Shown: one piece after another, positions 1-7,746 of the stretch
How the letters are laid out: each line of letters starts with the position of its first letter
How positions within the stretch are numbered: position 1 is the first letter of the stretch
Notes under the pieces: model-generated
Database searches by the model: none
What the model was told of the DNA's origin: nothing
Seen by the model: the letters and a program-made list of their open reading frames with translations, nothing else
Source: an uncultured Clostridia bacterium
GTDB lineage: Bacteria > Bacillota > Clostridia > Christensenellales > Borkfalkiaceae
DNA: 36,090 nt
Assembly: GCA_947626575.1 (NCBI GenBank)
Contig: CANQSR010000018.1
Span: forward strand, 1 to 36,090
Direction of reading: 5' to 3'
Program-made: the position numbers and the translations under genes

Positions 1-9
1 ATTTTCATG

Positions 10-37
10 GCATTTGCCCATATGCACGGGCAAATGC
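10..37. repeat. Short inverted repeat (10-bp arms)
   Basis: Perfect arms GCATTTGCCC (10-19) and GGGCAAATGC (28-37) around an 8-nt loop. No T-run follows on either strand, so it is not a clear terminator. The gene it belongs to would lie left of the window. Confidence 0.5.
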
Positions 38-641
38 TGACCGAACGCGGGGGTCTACCCGCGTGAGAGGGTGTCACAAGCAAAGCGAGTGACGGAAGGG
101 GTGTCATACAATTTTGGAACGCCACCCCCTCAGCCCCGCAAAAGCCGCGGGTCAGCTCCCCCTCAAGGGGGCGCCAAGGAGCCGCGCCCCGTCGGAGTGA
201 AATTATCCATCATCCGCAAATGTATACTTTTACGAAGTGGAATAAACGCCGAAAAATACGCAACATTTCGCAGAACAAAGTATACAATTTCCGTCGATTT
301 TTGTCAAGAGTTTGCAGTCCACTTATCTATACTTTTTTGGAAGCAAGCAAAAAATTCGTTCAGTTACTTCATTTCGCTAAATTCATTATGATGTATTTGA
401 GGGGCTTTTTATAATTTTTGATATTTTCGGGTTCCCTTGGCGACCCCCTCCTTGGGGAGGGGGATTCAGGGAGTGGGGACGCTTTGCAATTGGCAGACAT
501 TATCTATCCCTCATACCGACCGAGGCATCGCCGAGGGAGTGTATCTTGAACAAATAGGTATTATGGAACCATTCGTTAAAGATTCACTCGACCCTTTGGG
601 TCTCGGAATGAGGGAAAAACCCTTTCGGGGACAGCGAGGAC

Positions 642-698
642 AACCCCCACCTGACGCGGCCTTGCCGCGCCACCCGCCCCCACAAGTAGGGGCAGGTC
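642..698 (-). repeat. Inverted partial copy of the 153-bp dispersed repeat
   Basis: The reverse complement of this segment matches the middle of the repeat at 22681-22833 almost base for base, including the GGTGGCGCGGC and GCGTCAGGTGGGGG blocks. It is flanked by other short repeat debris such as the GTCACGGCAAGGCCGTGAC palindrome near 772. Confidence 0.75.
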
Positions 699-834
699 AC
701 GCCCCATCCGTCGCTCGCTTCGCTCGCGCCACCCTCCCCCCGTTGGGGGTAGGGCTTTACACCCCCTACCTGTCACGGCAAGGCCGTGACGTCCTCCCCC
801 CTCATGTATAAGGGGGGAGGTCACCCGAACCCCA

Positions 835-874
835 TAAAAAACGGCGGGGACGCATGAAAATGCGTCCCCGCCGT
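835..874 (-). terminator. Rho-independent terminator downstream of the LysR gene
   Basis: On the minus strand a 15-bp perfect stem (arms 841-855 and 860-874, 4-nt loop) is followed by a run of seven T (plus-strand A-run 835-841). It lies about 140 bp past the stop of the LysR gene and is oriented to end the mnmE-lysR transcript. Confidence 0.85.
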
Positions 875-982
875 AAAATCTACCTATAATTTCCTACTTA
901 TAATCTTCTTCCTACAACTTCTACCTAAATTCTACCTAAAATCTTCTTCCTAAATCTTCTGTAAGTCCCCGCCGTAAAATCT
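864..982. repeat. Low-complexity tract with an 18-nt direct repeat
   Basis: The 18-mer GTCCCCGCCGTAAAATCT occurs at 864-881 and again at 965-982. Between the copies lies a pyrimidine-rich stretch of degenerate CTTCTTCCTAAA-like units. The first copy overlaps the 3' arm of the terminator hairpin, so the second looks like a partial duplication of it. Confidence 0.6.
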
Positions 983-1010
983 TCTATCGGTCTGCTCGCT
1001 TTTTATTCGT

Positions 1011-1922
1011 TTACTCCGCGTCGATGACCTTTCCCTTGCCGAACAGGCCGATGAATGCGCGCGTCGCAAACGGCATGTTGCTATCCTTGGGTATCGCCAT
1101 GCCAATGGAACGGAGCGGCAGCGTCGGCTGGACGTTCAACTCATACAAAAGCCCGTCGGCAAGCCTTCTGAGCGCATATTCGCGCGGGATACACCCCACC
1201 CCCATGCCGTGCGTCACGAGCCGCTTCATGAAATCCCAACTATCCACTTCCACAGACGGCGAGATCTTTACCCCGAACGATCGGCAGAAATTCTCAAACG
1301 ACGTCCGCGCAACCGTGTGTTCCTTCATGAGAAGCAACGGAAATTCCTGTATATCGCCGAGCGAAAGTTCCCCGCGCTCGCAGATGTGCGCATACGCCTT
1401 GCCCACCACAAAAACATCGTGCAAAATCTGGATCGGCTCGCCGAGCTGGATCCCCTCTTCATCCGGAATGGGCAAATTTACAAACCCCACGTCGCAACGG
1501 TCGGTCTTTAAGTATTCCACGATCTTGGGCGAGACTTCCGAGATGAGTTCGATCTTGACCTGCGGATAGAGGTTTCGGTATTCGACGATCTTGCCCGAAA
1601 GAATATATTGAAAAATCGAGGCGGAAGCGCCGATGCGGAGCGTACCCGTGGCCGTCTCCCGAAGGTCGGCCAGCCTGCCTTCGACGCCCGTAAGCAGCTT
1701 TAAGGCCTTTTCCACGTCACGGTACACGAGTTCGCCGCCCTGCGCGGTGAGTTCCATCCCCTTGCGCATACGGTTGAAGAGAGGCGTTCCGAGCTGCATT
1801 TCAAGCTGTTTGATGGCCTGTGAAACGGCGGGCTGGGAGATATAGAGTTCCTCGGCGGCCTTCGTAAGACTGCCGCACCGCGCGACTGTGTAAAATACCC
1901 TGTAAAGATCGAGATTGACCAT
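1011..1922 (-). CDS. LysR-family transcriptional regulator
   Basis: The protein has 303 residues, the usual LysR length. Residues 1-60 form the winged helix-turn-helix (SLTKAAEELYISQPAVSQAI is the typical recognition region), followed by a linker helix and a periplasmic-binding-like effector domain (about 90-295). The start follows a strong AAGGAGG site. The gene begins 29 bp after the mnmE stop on the same strand with no promoter or terminator visible between them, so the two are probably cotranscribed. A LysR gene normally sits divergent to its target; here no divergent target exists, so the regulon and effector cannot be inferred. A terminator follows at 835-874. The family assignment is firm, the role unknown. 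Confidence 0.93.
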   Translation of the reverse strand: MVNLDLYRVFYTVARCGSLTKAAEELYISQPAVSQAIKQLEMQLGTPLFNRMRKGMELTAQGGELVYRDVEKALKLLTGVEGRLADLRETATGTLRIGASASIFQYILSGKIVEYRNLYPQVKIELISEVSPKIVEYLKTDRCDVGFVNLPIPDEEGIQLGEPIQILHDVFVVGKAYAHICERGELSLGDIQEFPLLLMKEHTVARTSFENFCRSFGVKISPSVEVDSWDFMKRLVTHGMGVGCIPREYALRRLADGLLYELNVQPTLPLRSIGMAIPKDSNMPFATRAFIGLFGKGKVIDAE

Positions 1923-1951
1923 ATGGAGCCTCCTTTTTCCGTATTTTCAGA

Positions 1952-3265
1952 TCATTTGCCGACACAAAATTTTTCAAAGATCGCCGAGACGACGGCCTCC
2001 GTGGCCGTTTCGCCCGTGATCTCTCCGAGCGCGGAATACGCCGCCCGCAACTCCTCCGCATACAGTTCGGGAGGAAGCCCGCCGCGGATGGCGCCGAGGG
2101 CGGAGACCGCCCCCGCGTGCGCCCGTTTGAGGGCGCCGAAGTGCCGCTCTTCCATGAGAAACGCCCCGTCGTTTTCCCGCCCGAACCCGCGCGTATAGAT
2201 ACATTCTTTGAGCGCTTCGATCCCCTCGCCCGTGCGCGAGGAGACGTAAATTTCGCACCCCGTCTCGCGTTTTACGTCGCATTTCGCCCCTACGGTGACG
2301 ACGGGCGTCTGCGCGGGGAAGCAGGGTTCGTCCCCCTCCTCTTTGAGGTAGACGATGAGGTCGGCGGCGCGGATGGCCTGCTCTGCGCGGCGGATGCCCT
2401 CTTGCTCGACGGCGTCCCCGCTCTCGCGAAGCCCGGCCGTATCCGTGATGAGAAACCGCACGCCGTGGATGAGAAGCGTCTCCTCGACGGTATCGCGGGT
2501 GGTCCCCGCCGCGGGCGAGACGATGGTCCGCCCGTACCCCAGCAGGGCGTTGAAGAGCGAACTCTTGCCCGCATTCGGCCTGCCCGCAATGGCGACGCGC
2601 ACGCCGTCCTTCACGCGGCGGCCCGCACGATACTGCCCCAAAAGCGACGAAAGCGAAGCCTCGACCTCGGACATGGTGGCCTCCGTTTGTGCGCGTGACG
2701 ACGCATTGAGGTCCTCTTCGGGGAAATCGAGATCGGCCTCCACGCCCGCGAGCGCCTCCAAGATCTGCGCCTGCATACGGCGCACGCTGTTTGCGAGCGT
2801 CTCGCCGTAAAGGAGATAGCCCGCGCGCACCTCGGCCTCGGAACTCGCGTTGATCATATCCGCCATGCCCTCGGCGGCGGAGAGGGAGAGCTTGCCGTTG
2901 AGAAATGCGCGCTTCGTAAATTCGCCGCGGCCCGCAAGCCGCGCGCCCAATGCAAGGGTGCGCTTTAAGACCGCGCGCGCGATCTCGCTCCCGCCGTGGC
3001 AGTGAAATTCCACCACGTCCTCGCCCGTAAACGAGCGCGGCGCCTTGAACCAGACGACCAGCCCGAAATCTTTGAGCGTGCCGCCGTCGATCTCGGCGGG
3101 ATACATGCGGTTGGGCTCGAACGTCTCGCGGCCGCACATGGCGCGGGCGATTTGCAGCGCGCCCTCCCCGCTCATTCGGACGATGGCCACCCCGCCCGGT
3201 CCCTGCGCCGTGGCGATCGCGGAAATGACAGTTGTATTATAAGCGTAGGTTTTTGTCAAGGACAC
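1952..3265 (-). CDS. mnmE: tRNA uridine-5-carboxymethylaminomethyl modification GTPase MnmE
   Basis: MnmE works with MnmG to modify the wobble uridine (U34) of certain tRNAs. The protein has 437 residues; family members are usually 440-460. The N-terminal tetrahydrofolate-binding domain (about 1-120) begins with the conserved ISAIATAQGPGGVAIVRMSG block. An inserted Ras-like G domain has GRPNAGKSS (about 225-233), AGTTRDT and DTAGLRE. The C-terminus ends FCVGK, matching the catalytic C-[IVL]-G-K motif. The fourth G motif, normally NKxD, reads AKCD here (about 327), which may alter guanine specificity or affinity. The assigned start is GTG with only a weak site (GGAAAG); a TTG two codons later is an alternative. 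A promoter lies at 3301-3329. Confidence 0.96.
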   Translation of the reverse strand: MSLTKTYAYNTTVISAIATAQGPGGVAIVRMSGEGALQIARAMCGRETFEPNRMYPAEIDGGTLKDFGLVVWFKAPRSFTGEDVVEFHCHGGSEIARAVLKRTLALGARLAGRGEFTKRAFLNGKLSLSAAEGMADMINASSEAEVRAGYLLYGETLANSVRRMQAQILEALAGVEADLDFPEEDLNASSRAQTEATMSEVEASLSSLLGQYRAGRRVKDGVRVAIAGRPNAGKSSLFNALLGYGRTIVSPAAGTTRDTVEETLLIHGVRFLITDTAGLRESGDAVEQEGIRRAEQAIRAADLIVYLKEEGDEPCFPAQTPVVTVGAKCDVKRETGCEIYVSSRTGEGIEALKECIYTRGFGRENDGAFLMEERHFGALKRAHAGAVSALGAIRGGLPPELYAEELRAAYSALGEITGETATEAVVSAIFEKFCVGK

Positions 3266-3300
3266 TTTCCAATGAGTAATATAATTTTTATTTATACTTC

Positions 3301-3329
3301 ATTATAACAGAGCGCGGGCCATTTGTAAA
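3301..3329 (-). promoter_or_regulatory. Sigma-A promoter for mnmE
   Basis: The minus strand reads TTTACA (3329-3324), a 17-bp spacer, then TATAAT (3306-3301). The predicted start site near 3294 leaves a leader of about 30 nt before the mnmE start codon. Confidence 0.8.
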
Positions 3330-3373
3330 ATGATTTTTTGGCGGTTTTTCGCGTAAATACGGCTTTTTTGCAC

Positions 3374-3401
3374 AAAAAAACAGGGAAACGGCGTTTCCCT
3401 G
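3374..3401 (-). terminator. Rho-independent terminator of the ecf-truA operon
   Basis: On the minus strand the 9-bp stem CAGGGAAAC/GTTTCCCTG with a 3-nt loop is followed directly by seven T (plus A-run 3374-3380). It sits 16 bp past the stop codon of the last operon gene. Confidence 0.92.
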
Positions 3402-3416
3402 CTGTAATTTTGTCCC

Positions 3417-4349
3417 TTAGAAATCCGAAAACGGGTCGTCGCCCGGCGGCGTTCCCCCCTGCGGGCCGCCTGCGGAGCCGCCCGCCGCACCGCCCGCGGA
3501 GCCGCCCGTGGAGCCGCCGAAATCCGAGAAGGGATCTTCCGGGGGCTTCTGAGGTTGGGCCCCGCCGCCGTAAGGGCCGCCGTACCCGCCATAGGGACCG
3601 CGGGGGCCGTACTGTTGCTGTCTCTGCCGTGCCATCTCCTCCATGCGCTTGCGCATGTACGCATCGTAATCGACGGGCGGATTGTTCCGAACGGCGAACA
3701 GCGTGATGCCGCGGAAGGGAAGGATGGTACAAAGAAAGGCCATCAGAATGGGGCCGCGCGCATAATATTTGCGGAAGAACGCGATGAACAGGACGAACAT
3801 CAGCACGATGAGGATGAGTTCCAGCACCTCGCCGATGATCTGAAATCCGTCGCCGAAATCATAGAGCCACCGAAGTCCCTGCGGGATGCGCTGCCCCACG
3901 ACCTGTATGACCTGCACCGGCTCGTTGGTGAAGGGATTTATGTCCTGCTGCACGTCACTATACGGCAAAAAGAGGAAGACGGAGACGAGGGAGACCGCGC
4001 TCACCGCGCTGTAAAGCCCCTCTGCGATGGCCGCATACAGCCCCGCACGCTTCATCTTCTGCCCGAAGAAGTGCGCTTCGCCCGCGAGCTTGCCCGCGTA
4101 CCATGTATTGAGGAAGGGAACGAATCCCATCCATCTGTGGGGCATACCCACCCGCTTTGCCATCTTCATGAGGGCGATGCCGCCCAAGATGAGCAGGATG
4201 ACATAGACGGCCGCGCCGACGGCGGCGCAGATGATATAAGTGCGGTATATCTGCTGTAATTTTTCAACGACCGTCTCCGTATCCATGAGAAACAGCCCCG
4301 TGTAATCGGCCACAGACATCGCAGTGAGTACAAATTGGAAAAATTCCAT
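3417..4349 (-). CDS. Multi-pass membrane protein with Gly/Pro-rich tail, unknown function
   Basis: A protein of 310 residues that I do not recognise. It has about three to five hydrophobic segments: 38-62, a cluster around 105-130, about 175-195 and a short one near 205-220. Then comes a charged stretch with Arg/Gln-rich YMRKRMEEMARQRQQQYG. The last 70 residues are disordered in character, rich in Gly, Pro and Ser, and hold the motif DPFSDF twice (once mid-tail, once at the very C-terminus), separated by GGSAGG-type repeats. It starts after AAGGAGG, 9 bp behind the truA stop, and is the last gene of the ecf-truA operon. The tail could be a protein-docking or surface-exposed segment; that is inference. 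Confidence 0.85.
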   Translation of the reverse strand: MEFFQFVLTAMSVADYTGLFLMDTETVVEKLQQIYRTYIICAAVGAAVYVILLILGGIALMKMAKRVGMPHRWMGFVPFLNTWYAGKLAGEAHFFGQKMKRAGLYAAIAEGLYSAVSAVSLVSVFLFLPYSDVQQDINPFTNEPVQVIQVVGQRIPQGLRWLYDFGDGFQIIGEVLELILIVLMFVLFIAFFRKYYARGPILMAFLCTILPFRGITLFAVRNNPPVDYDAYMRKRMEEMARQRQQQYGPRGPYGGYGGPYGGGAQPQKPPEDPFSDFGGSTGGSAGGAAGGSAGGPQGGTPPGDDPFSDF

Positions 4350-4358
4350 ACTACCTCC

Positions 4359-5129
4359 TTATTCCGGATCTTCGAAGAGGGAAACGCCGTAATCGACGGA
4401 GCGGAGCGTCAGACCCGCGGGGGGCATCGTCCTCGCAATGAGAGAGCGCTCGCCCGTCCGGAAGGCGCGCACGATGTTTTCCGTCGTTTTGCCGCATCCG
4501 ACGGCTAAAATTTCGCCCGTAAGAATGCGTACCATGTTGTATAAAAATCCGCTTCCCGTGACCGCCACCTCGTACATGGTATGGCCGTCTTTGGTCTCGG
4601 AACAAATTTCAACTGCATAAATCGTGCGCACGGTGGTCTTTGCCGAGGACCCCGCCGCGGAGAATGCCGCAAAGTCATGCTCGCCCGTAAGAAGGGCGGC
4701 GGCCTCCCGCATACGGGAGAGATCCGGCCGCTCTTTGATGCGGACGGCATAGCGCGAACAGAGCGGAAGATCGCAGGGCGCCGTATAGAAGCGGTAGACA
4801 TAGGTCTTTTTCCGCGCGCCGCGCGTCACATCGAACCCGCAGGGCGCGGCCGCAGAGGCGCGGACCTTGCAGTCGGGCGGGAGCAGACGGTTGAAACACT
4901 CCCTGAGCTTTGCGGGCGGGATGCCCGTCTCGCCGTCGAGATGGCACACCTGCCCCTCGGCGTGGACGCCCGCATCCGTCCTTCCGCTCGCGGTGACGCG
5001 CGTGGGCGTGCCGAAGATCTCCCCCGCCGCCTGTTCCAATACGCCCTGCACGGTGCGTTCGCCGCGCTTTTGGCGTTGGTAGCCCGCAAAATGCGTGCCG
5101 TCGTAAGAGACGAGAAGGACGTATCTCAT
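4359..5129 (-). CDS. truA: tRNA pseudouridine synthase A
   Basis: TruA isomerises uridines 38-40 in the tRNA anticodon stem. The 256-residue length is typical. The catalytic aspartate lies in SGRTDAGVHAEG (Asp52). Other family blocks are YDGTHFAGYQRQ near the N-terminus and a C-terminal FLYNMVRILTG segment. The start codon overlaps the ecfT stop by 4 bp (ATGA), implying translational coupling. The order ecfA1-ecfA2-ecfT-truA is a familiar arrangement in Firmicutes, where truA rides on the ECF operon. Confidence 0.97.
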   Translation of the reverse strand: MRYVLLVSYDGTHFAGYQRQKRGERTVQGVLEQAAGEIFGTPTRVTASGRTDAGVHAEGQVCHLDGETGIPPAKLRECFNRLLPPDCKVRASAAAPCGFDVTRGARKKTYVYRFYTAPCDLPLCSRYAVRIKERPDLSRMREAAALLTGEHDFAAFSAAGSSAKTTVRTIYAVEICSETKDGHTMYEVAVTGSGFLYNMVRILTGEILAVGCGKTTENIVRAFRTGERSLIARTMPPAGLTLRSVDYGVSLFEDPE

Positions 5130-5938
5130 ATCACGCCTCCCACATAGATGCGAAGCAGGATGACGCCCGTAAGGAGCGCCGCGCCGAGAAGCGCGCCCGC
5201 GAGGTCGCCCCAGCCGAAGCGGAGCTTCTTATACTTGGTGCGTTTTTTGCCCCCCATGTAACAGCGGGCCTCCATGGCGTCGCCGAGTTCATCGGCACGG
5301 CGCAGGGCCGAGAGGATGAGCGGTACGAGGATGGGGATGAACGCCCCGATGCGCTTGATGAGATTACCCGATTCGAAGTCCGCCCCGCGCGCCTTCTGCG
5401 CGTTTTGGATACGGGCCGTCTCCTCCGAGAGGACGGGGATCATCCTGAGCGCGATGCTCATGATGAGCGCCAGCTCGTGGACGGGGAAACGGATGACCTT
5501 CAAGGGCGAAAGCAGGCTCTCGACGCCGTCGGTGAGCGAGACGGGCGTCGTCGTGTAGGTGAGGAGGGAGGAACAGATGACGAGCAGGACGATGCGCAAG
5601 ATGAGAAAGGCGGAGAACACCATCCCCTCTTTGCTGACCGAAAAGATGCCCCAGCTCCAATACACCGTCTCGCCCGCATAGAACAGCACGTTGATGACTG
5701 CCGTAAATATGACGAGGAAGATGACGCCCTTCACGGCGCGCAGCACCTTTCCGAAGGGTACGCGCGATAAAAGAACGGAAAAGAGCAGCACGCCCGCACA
5801 CGCAAGAAGCCCCCAAAAGCTATCCGCCACGAAGATGGCCGCGATATACACGATGAGGAACAGCAGTTTGAGGCGCGGGTCGAGGCGGTGGACGGGCGAA
5901 TCTATGGGATAGTATTGGCCGAACGAGACGTCTTTCAT
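5126..5938 (-). CDS. ecfT: Energy-coupling factor transporter transmembrane protein EcfT
   Basis: EcfT is the scaffold of group II ECF transporters. It links the two ATPases to interchangeable substrate-binding S components that import vitamins or metal ions. The 270-residue protein has an N-terminal SPVHRLDPRLKLL block, several transmembrane helices (about 25-60, 65-85, 100-125, 230-265), and the coupling-helix signature in ALRRADELGDAMEARCY (about 212-228), whose Ala-Arg-x motif contacts the ATPases. It overlaps the ecfA2 stop by 4 bp and truA by 4 bp. No S-component gene is present nearby, which fits a housekeeping module shared by S components encoded elsewhere. Confidence 0.96.
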   Translation of the reverse strand: MKDVSFGQYYPIDSPVHRLDPRLKLLFLIVYIAAIFVADSFWGLLACAGVLLFSVLLSRVPFGKVLRAVKGVIFLVIFTAVINVLFYAGETVYWSWGIFSVSKEGMVFSAFLILRIVLLVICSSLLTYTTTPVSLTDGVESLLSPLKVIRFPVHELALIMSIALRMIPVLSEETARIQNAQKARGADFESGNLIKRIGAFIPILVPLILSALRRADELGDAMEARCYMGGKKRTKYKKLRFGWGDLAGALLGAALLTGVILLRIYVGGVI

Positions 5939-6849
5939 GCCCGCCCCCGCATTGCAAGCACGGCCTTCACGAAGCCGTCCGCGGTGAAATCACAGCCGAT
6001 CTCGACGCCGCGCGCCGAAAGGGCGCGGCAGAGTTTTGCGACGAGCGGGATATCCAGCCCGATGGCGGAAAGTTCTTCCGCGTGCTTGAAGAGTTCGCGC
6101 GGCGGAAGGACGTATTTTACCTTTCCCTCCGCAAAGACCGCGGACATGGTACAGTTCTCCGCGATCTCATCCATATCGTGCGAGACGATGATGACCGTCT
6201 TGCACCAATCGCCGTGGAGGCGGTGCAGAAGGTCTGCGATTTCGTTTTTGCCGAGCGGGTCCAGCCCCGCCGCAGGCTCATCGAGGATGAGAACTTCGGG
6301 CTTGGTGACGAGGACGCCCGCAATGGCGACGCGACGTTTCTGTCCCCCCGAAAGGTCGAAGGGCGACTGCGAAGCGACCTCTTCATAGCGAAGCCCGACG
6401 GCGCCGAGCGCCTCGCGCACGGCCGTCTCGATCTCCCCCTCCTCAGGCGGATGCTTCCTGTCTGCAAAACTTTTGAGGCCGAAGGCGACGTCGTCTTTCA
6501 CCGTCTCGGCGAAGAGCTGCTGTTCGGGGTACTGAAAGACGATGCCCACCTTTTTGCGGAGGGCGCGGAAATCCGTCTTTTTATCCGCGAGGTCGAAGTC
6601 CCCCACGCGGAGTACGGGCGCGGGAAGCCCCTCCTTGGGCTTGCGCTTTTTGGCGCGTTTGAGCGAGGAGGGCAGGCGGATGAGGCCGTTCAGGTGCTGG
6701 ACGAAGGTGGATTTTCCGCTCCCCGTGTGGCCGAGGATGCCGAAAAACTCCCCCTCTTCAATGGTGAGCGTGACGTCGTCGAGGGCGCGCGCCTCAAACG
6801 GCGACCCCTCGTTGTAAATATGCGTCAGATGTTCGGCTACGATCCGCAT
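5935..6849 (-). CDS. ecfA2: Energy-coupling factor transporter ATPase EcfA2
   Basis: One of two ABC ATPases powering the ECF module. The 304 residues show Walker A GHTGSGKST (about 40-48), Q-loop FQYPEQQLF, ABC signature LSGGQKRRVAIAG and Walker B VLILDEPAAGLDP, all intact. Between Walker A and the Q-loop is a basic stretch (SSLKRAKKRKPKEG) longer than the usual family linker. The tail after the D/H loops is the ECF-type C-terminal extension. It overlaps ecfA1 by 13 bp and ecfT by 4 bp. Assignment as A2 rather than A1 rests on operon order and the EGEFFGILGHTGSGKST style of N-terminus. Confidence 0.95.
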   Translation of the reverse strand: MRIVAEHLTHIYNEGSPFEARALDDVTLTIEEGEFFGILGHTGSGKSTFVQHLNGLIRLPSSLKRAKKRKPKEGLPAPVLRVGDFDLADKKTDFRALRKKVGIVFQYPEQQLFAETVKDDVAFGLKSFADRKHPPEEGEIETAVREALGAVGLRYEEVASQSPFDLSGGQKRRVAIAGVLVTKPEVLILDEPAAGLDPLGKNEIADLLHRLHGDWCKTVIIVSHDMDEIAENCTMSAVFAEGKVKYVLPPRELFKHAEELSAIGLDIPLVAKLCRALSARGVEIGCDFTADGFVKAVLAMRGRA

Positions 6850-7670
6850 GCAAGCTCCTTTGCGATCTCGTCGGCCAAAGTCTGGATATCGAGGGTATCG
6901 CTTACGGACATGCCCCCCGCCTGCAACGCCTTGCAGATCTTTCCGATGCGCGGAAGATCGAGGTTGTAGGTGAGAAGCTCTTCATGGCGGGCGAAGATCT
7001 CCGCGGGCGCGCCCCGCATGACGATCTCCCCGCGGTTCATGACGATGGCGCGGTCTGCGAGCAACGCCTCTTCGGGGTAATGCGTGATCATGAGAACGGT
7101 CATCTTCTCCTCGCGGTTGAGCCGCAGAACGACGTCCACAATCTCCTTTCTGCCGCGCGGATCGAGCATGGCGGTCGCCTCGTCGAGGATCATGATCTGA
7201 GGTTTGAGCGCGAGAACGCCCGCGATCGCGATGCGCTGTTTCTGTCCGCCCGAAAGCCGCGCGACGGTGGCGTGGCGGTATGCTTCCATGCCCGTCGCCT
7301 TCAAGGCAAAGCCGATGCGGCTACCTATCTCCTCGCGGGGAAGGCCGATGTTCTCCGCGCCGAAGGCGACGTCGTCCTCCACGATGGAGGCGACGTTTTG
7401 GTTATCGGGGTTCTGAAAGACGACCCCCACCTTTCTGCGGACGTCATAGAGGTTGTCCTCCCCGACGGTCTCGCCGAACACGCGGATCGTCCCGCCGTCG
7501 GGCTGTAAAATGCGGTTGGCAAGGCGCGCCAGCGTACTCTTCCCGCTGCCGTTGTGGCCGAGAATGGCGACGAGTTCGCCCTGCCCCACGGTAAAATTCA
7601 AATTGTTGATGCGAAAGTCCCCTTCTCCATAGGAGAAACTCACATCTTCAAATTCAAGCGCATTCATCAT
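6837..7670 (-). CDS. ecfA1: Energy-coupling factor transporter ATPase EcfA1
   Basis: First gene of the ECF operon, 277 residues. Walker A is GHNGSGKST, the Q-loop region is FQNPDNQNVASIVEDDVAFG (typical of EcfA1), the signature is LSGGQKQRIAIAG, and Walker B is IMILDEATAMLDP. The switch histidine follows in MITHYPEEALLADR. With EcfA2 it forms the heterodimer that drives vitamin or metal uptake through EcfT. Two adjacent in-frame ATG codons (7670 and 7667) precede MNALEFEDVSF; the ribosome site is weak (AAGAGAG). A promoter lies just upstream at 7693-7721, so the operon begins here. Confidence 0.96.
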   Translation of the reverse strand: MMNALEFEDVSFSYGEGDFRINNLNFTVGQGELVAILGHNGSGKSTLARLANRILQPDGGTIRVFGETVGEDNLYDVRRKVGVVFQNPDNQNVASIVEDDVAFGAENIGLPREEIGSRIGFALKATGMEAYRHATVARLSGGQKQRIAIAGVLALKPQIMILDEATAMLDPRGRKEIVDVVLRLNREEKMTVLMITHYPEEALLADRAIVMNRGEIVMRGAPAEIFARHEELLTYNLDLPRIGKICKALQAGGMSVSDTLDIQTLADEIAKELACGS

Positions 7671-7692
7671 TCTCTCTTATCCGTACCCGATC

Positions 7693-7721
7693 ATTATACC
7701 AAAACGCGCGGAAAAACACAA
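7693..7721 (-). promoter_or_regulatory. Sigma-A promoter for the ecf operon
   Basis: The minus strand has TTGTGT (7721-7716), a 17-bp spacer and TATAAT (7698-7693). The predicted start site near 7686 gives a short leader, so no riboswitch precedes ecfA1. Confidence 0.7.
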
Positions 7722-7746
7722 TGAAAACAGCGTGAAAGTTGGGGAA

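Larger units (their letters stand above)
1..840. other. Non-coding, repeat-derived region
   Basis: About 840 bases without a convincing gene. Both strands have ORFs, but they lack ribosome sites, have low-complexity Pro/Arg-rich translations and overlap dispersed repeats. The right part (642-698) is an inverted copy of the repeat found at 22681-22833. The part 200-420 is AT-rich and holds an inverted pair TGTATACTTT (221-230) / AAAGTATACA (277-286). I see no promoter linked to a gene here. Confidence 0.6.

Noticed and set aside
437..824. Overlapping ORFs on both strands near 437-824
   Set aside because: They are made from dispersed CCCC/GGGG repeats shared with 22681-22833 and have no ribosome site.
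5126..7670. Complete ECF transporter with its own substrate specificity
   Set aside because: No S component is encoded in the window, so no substrate can be assigned.
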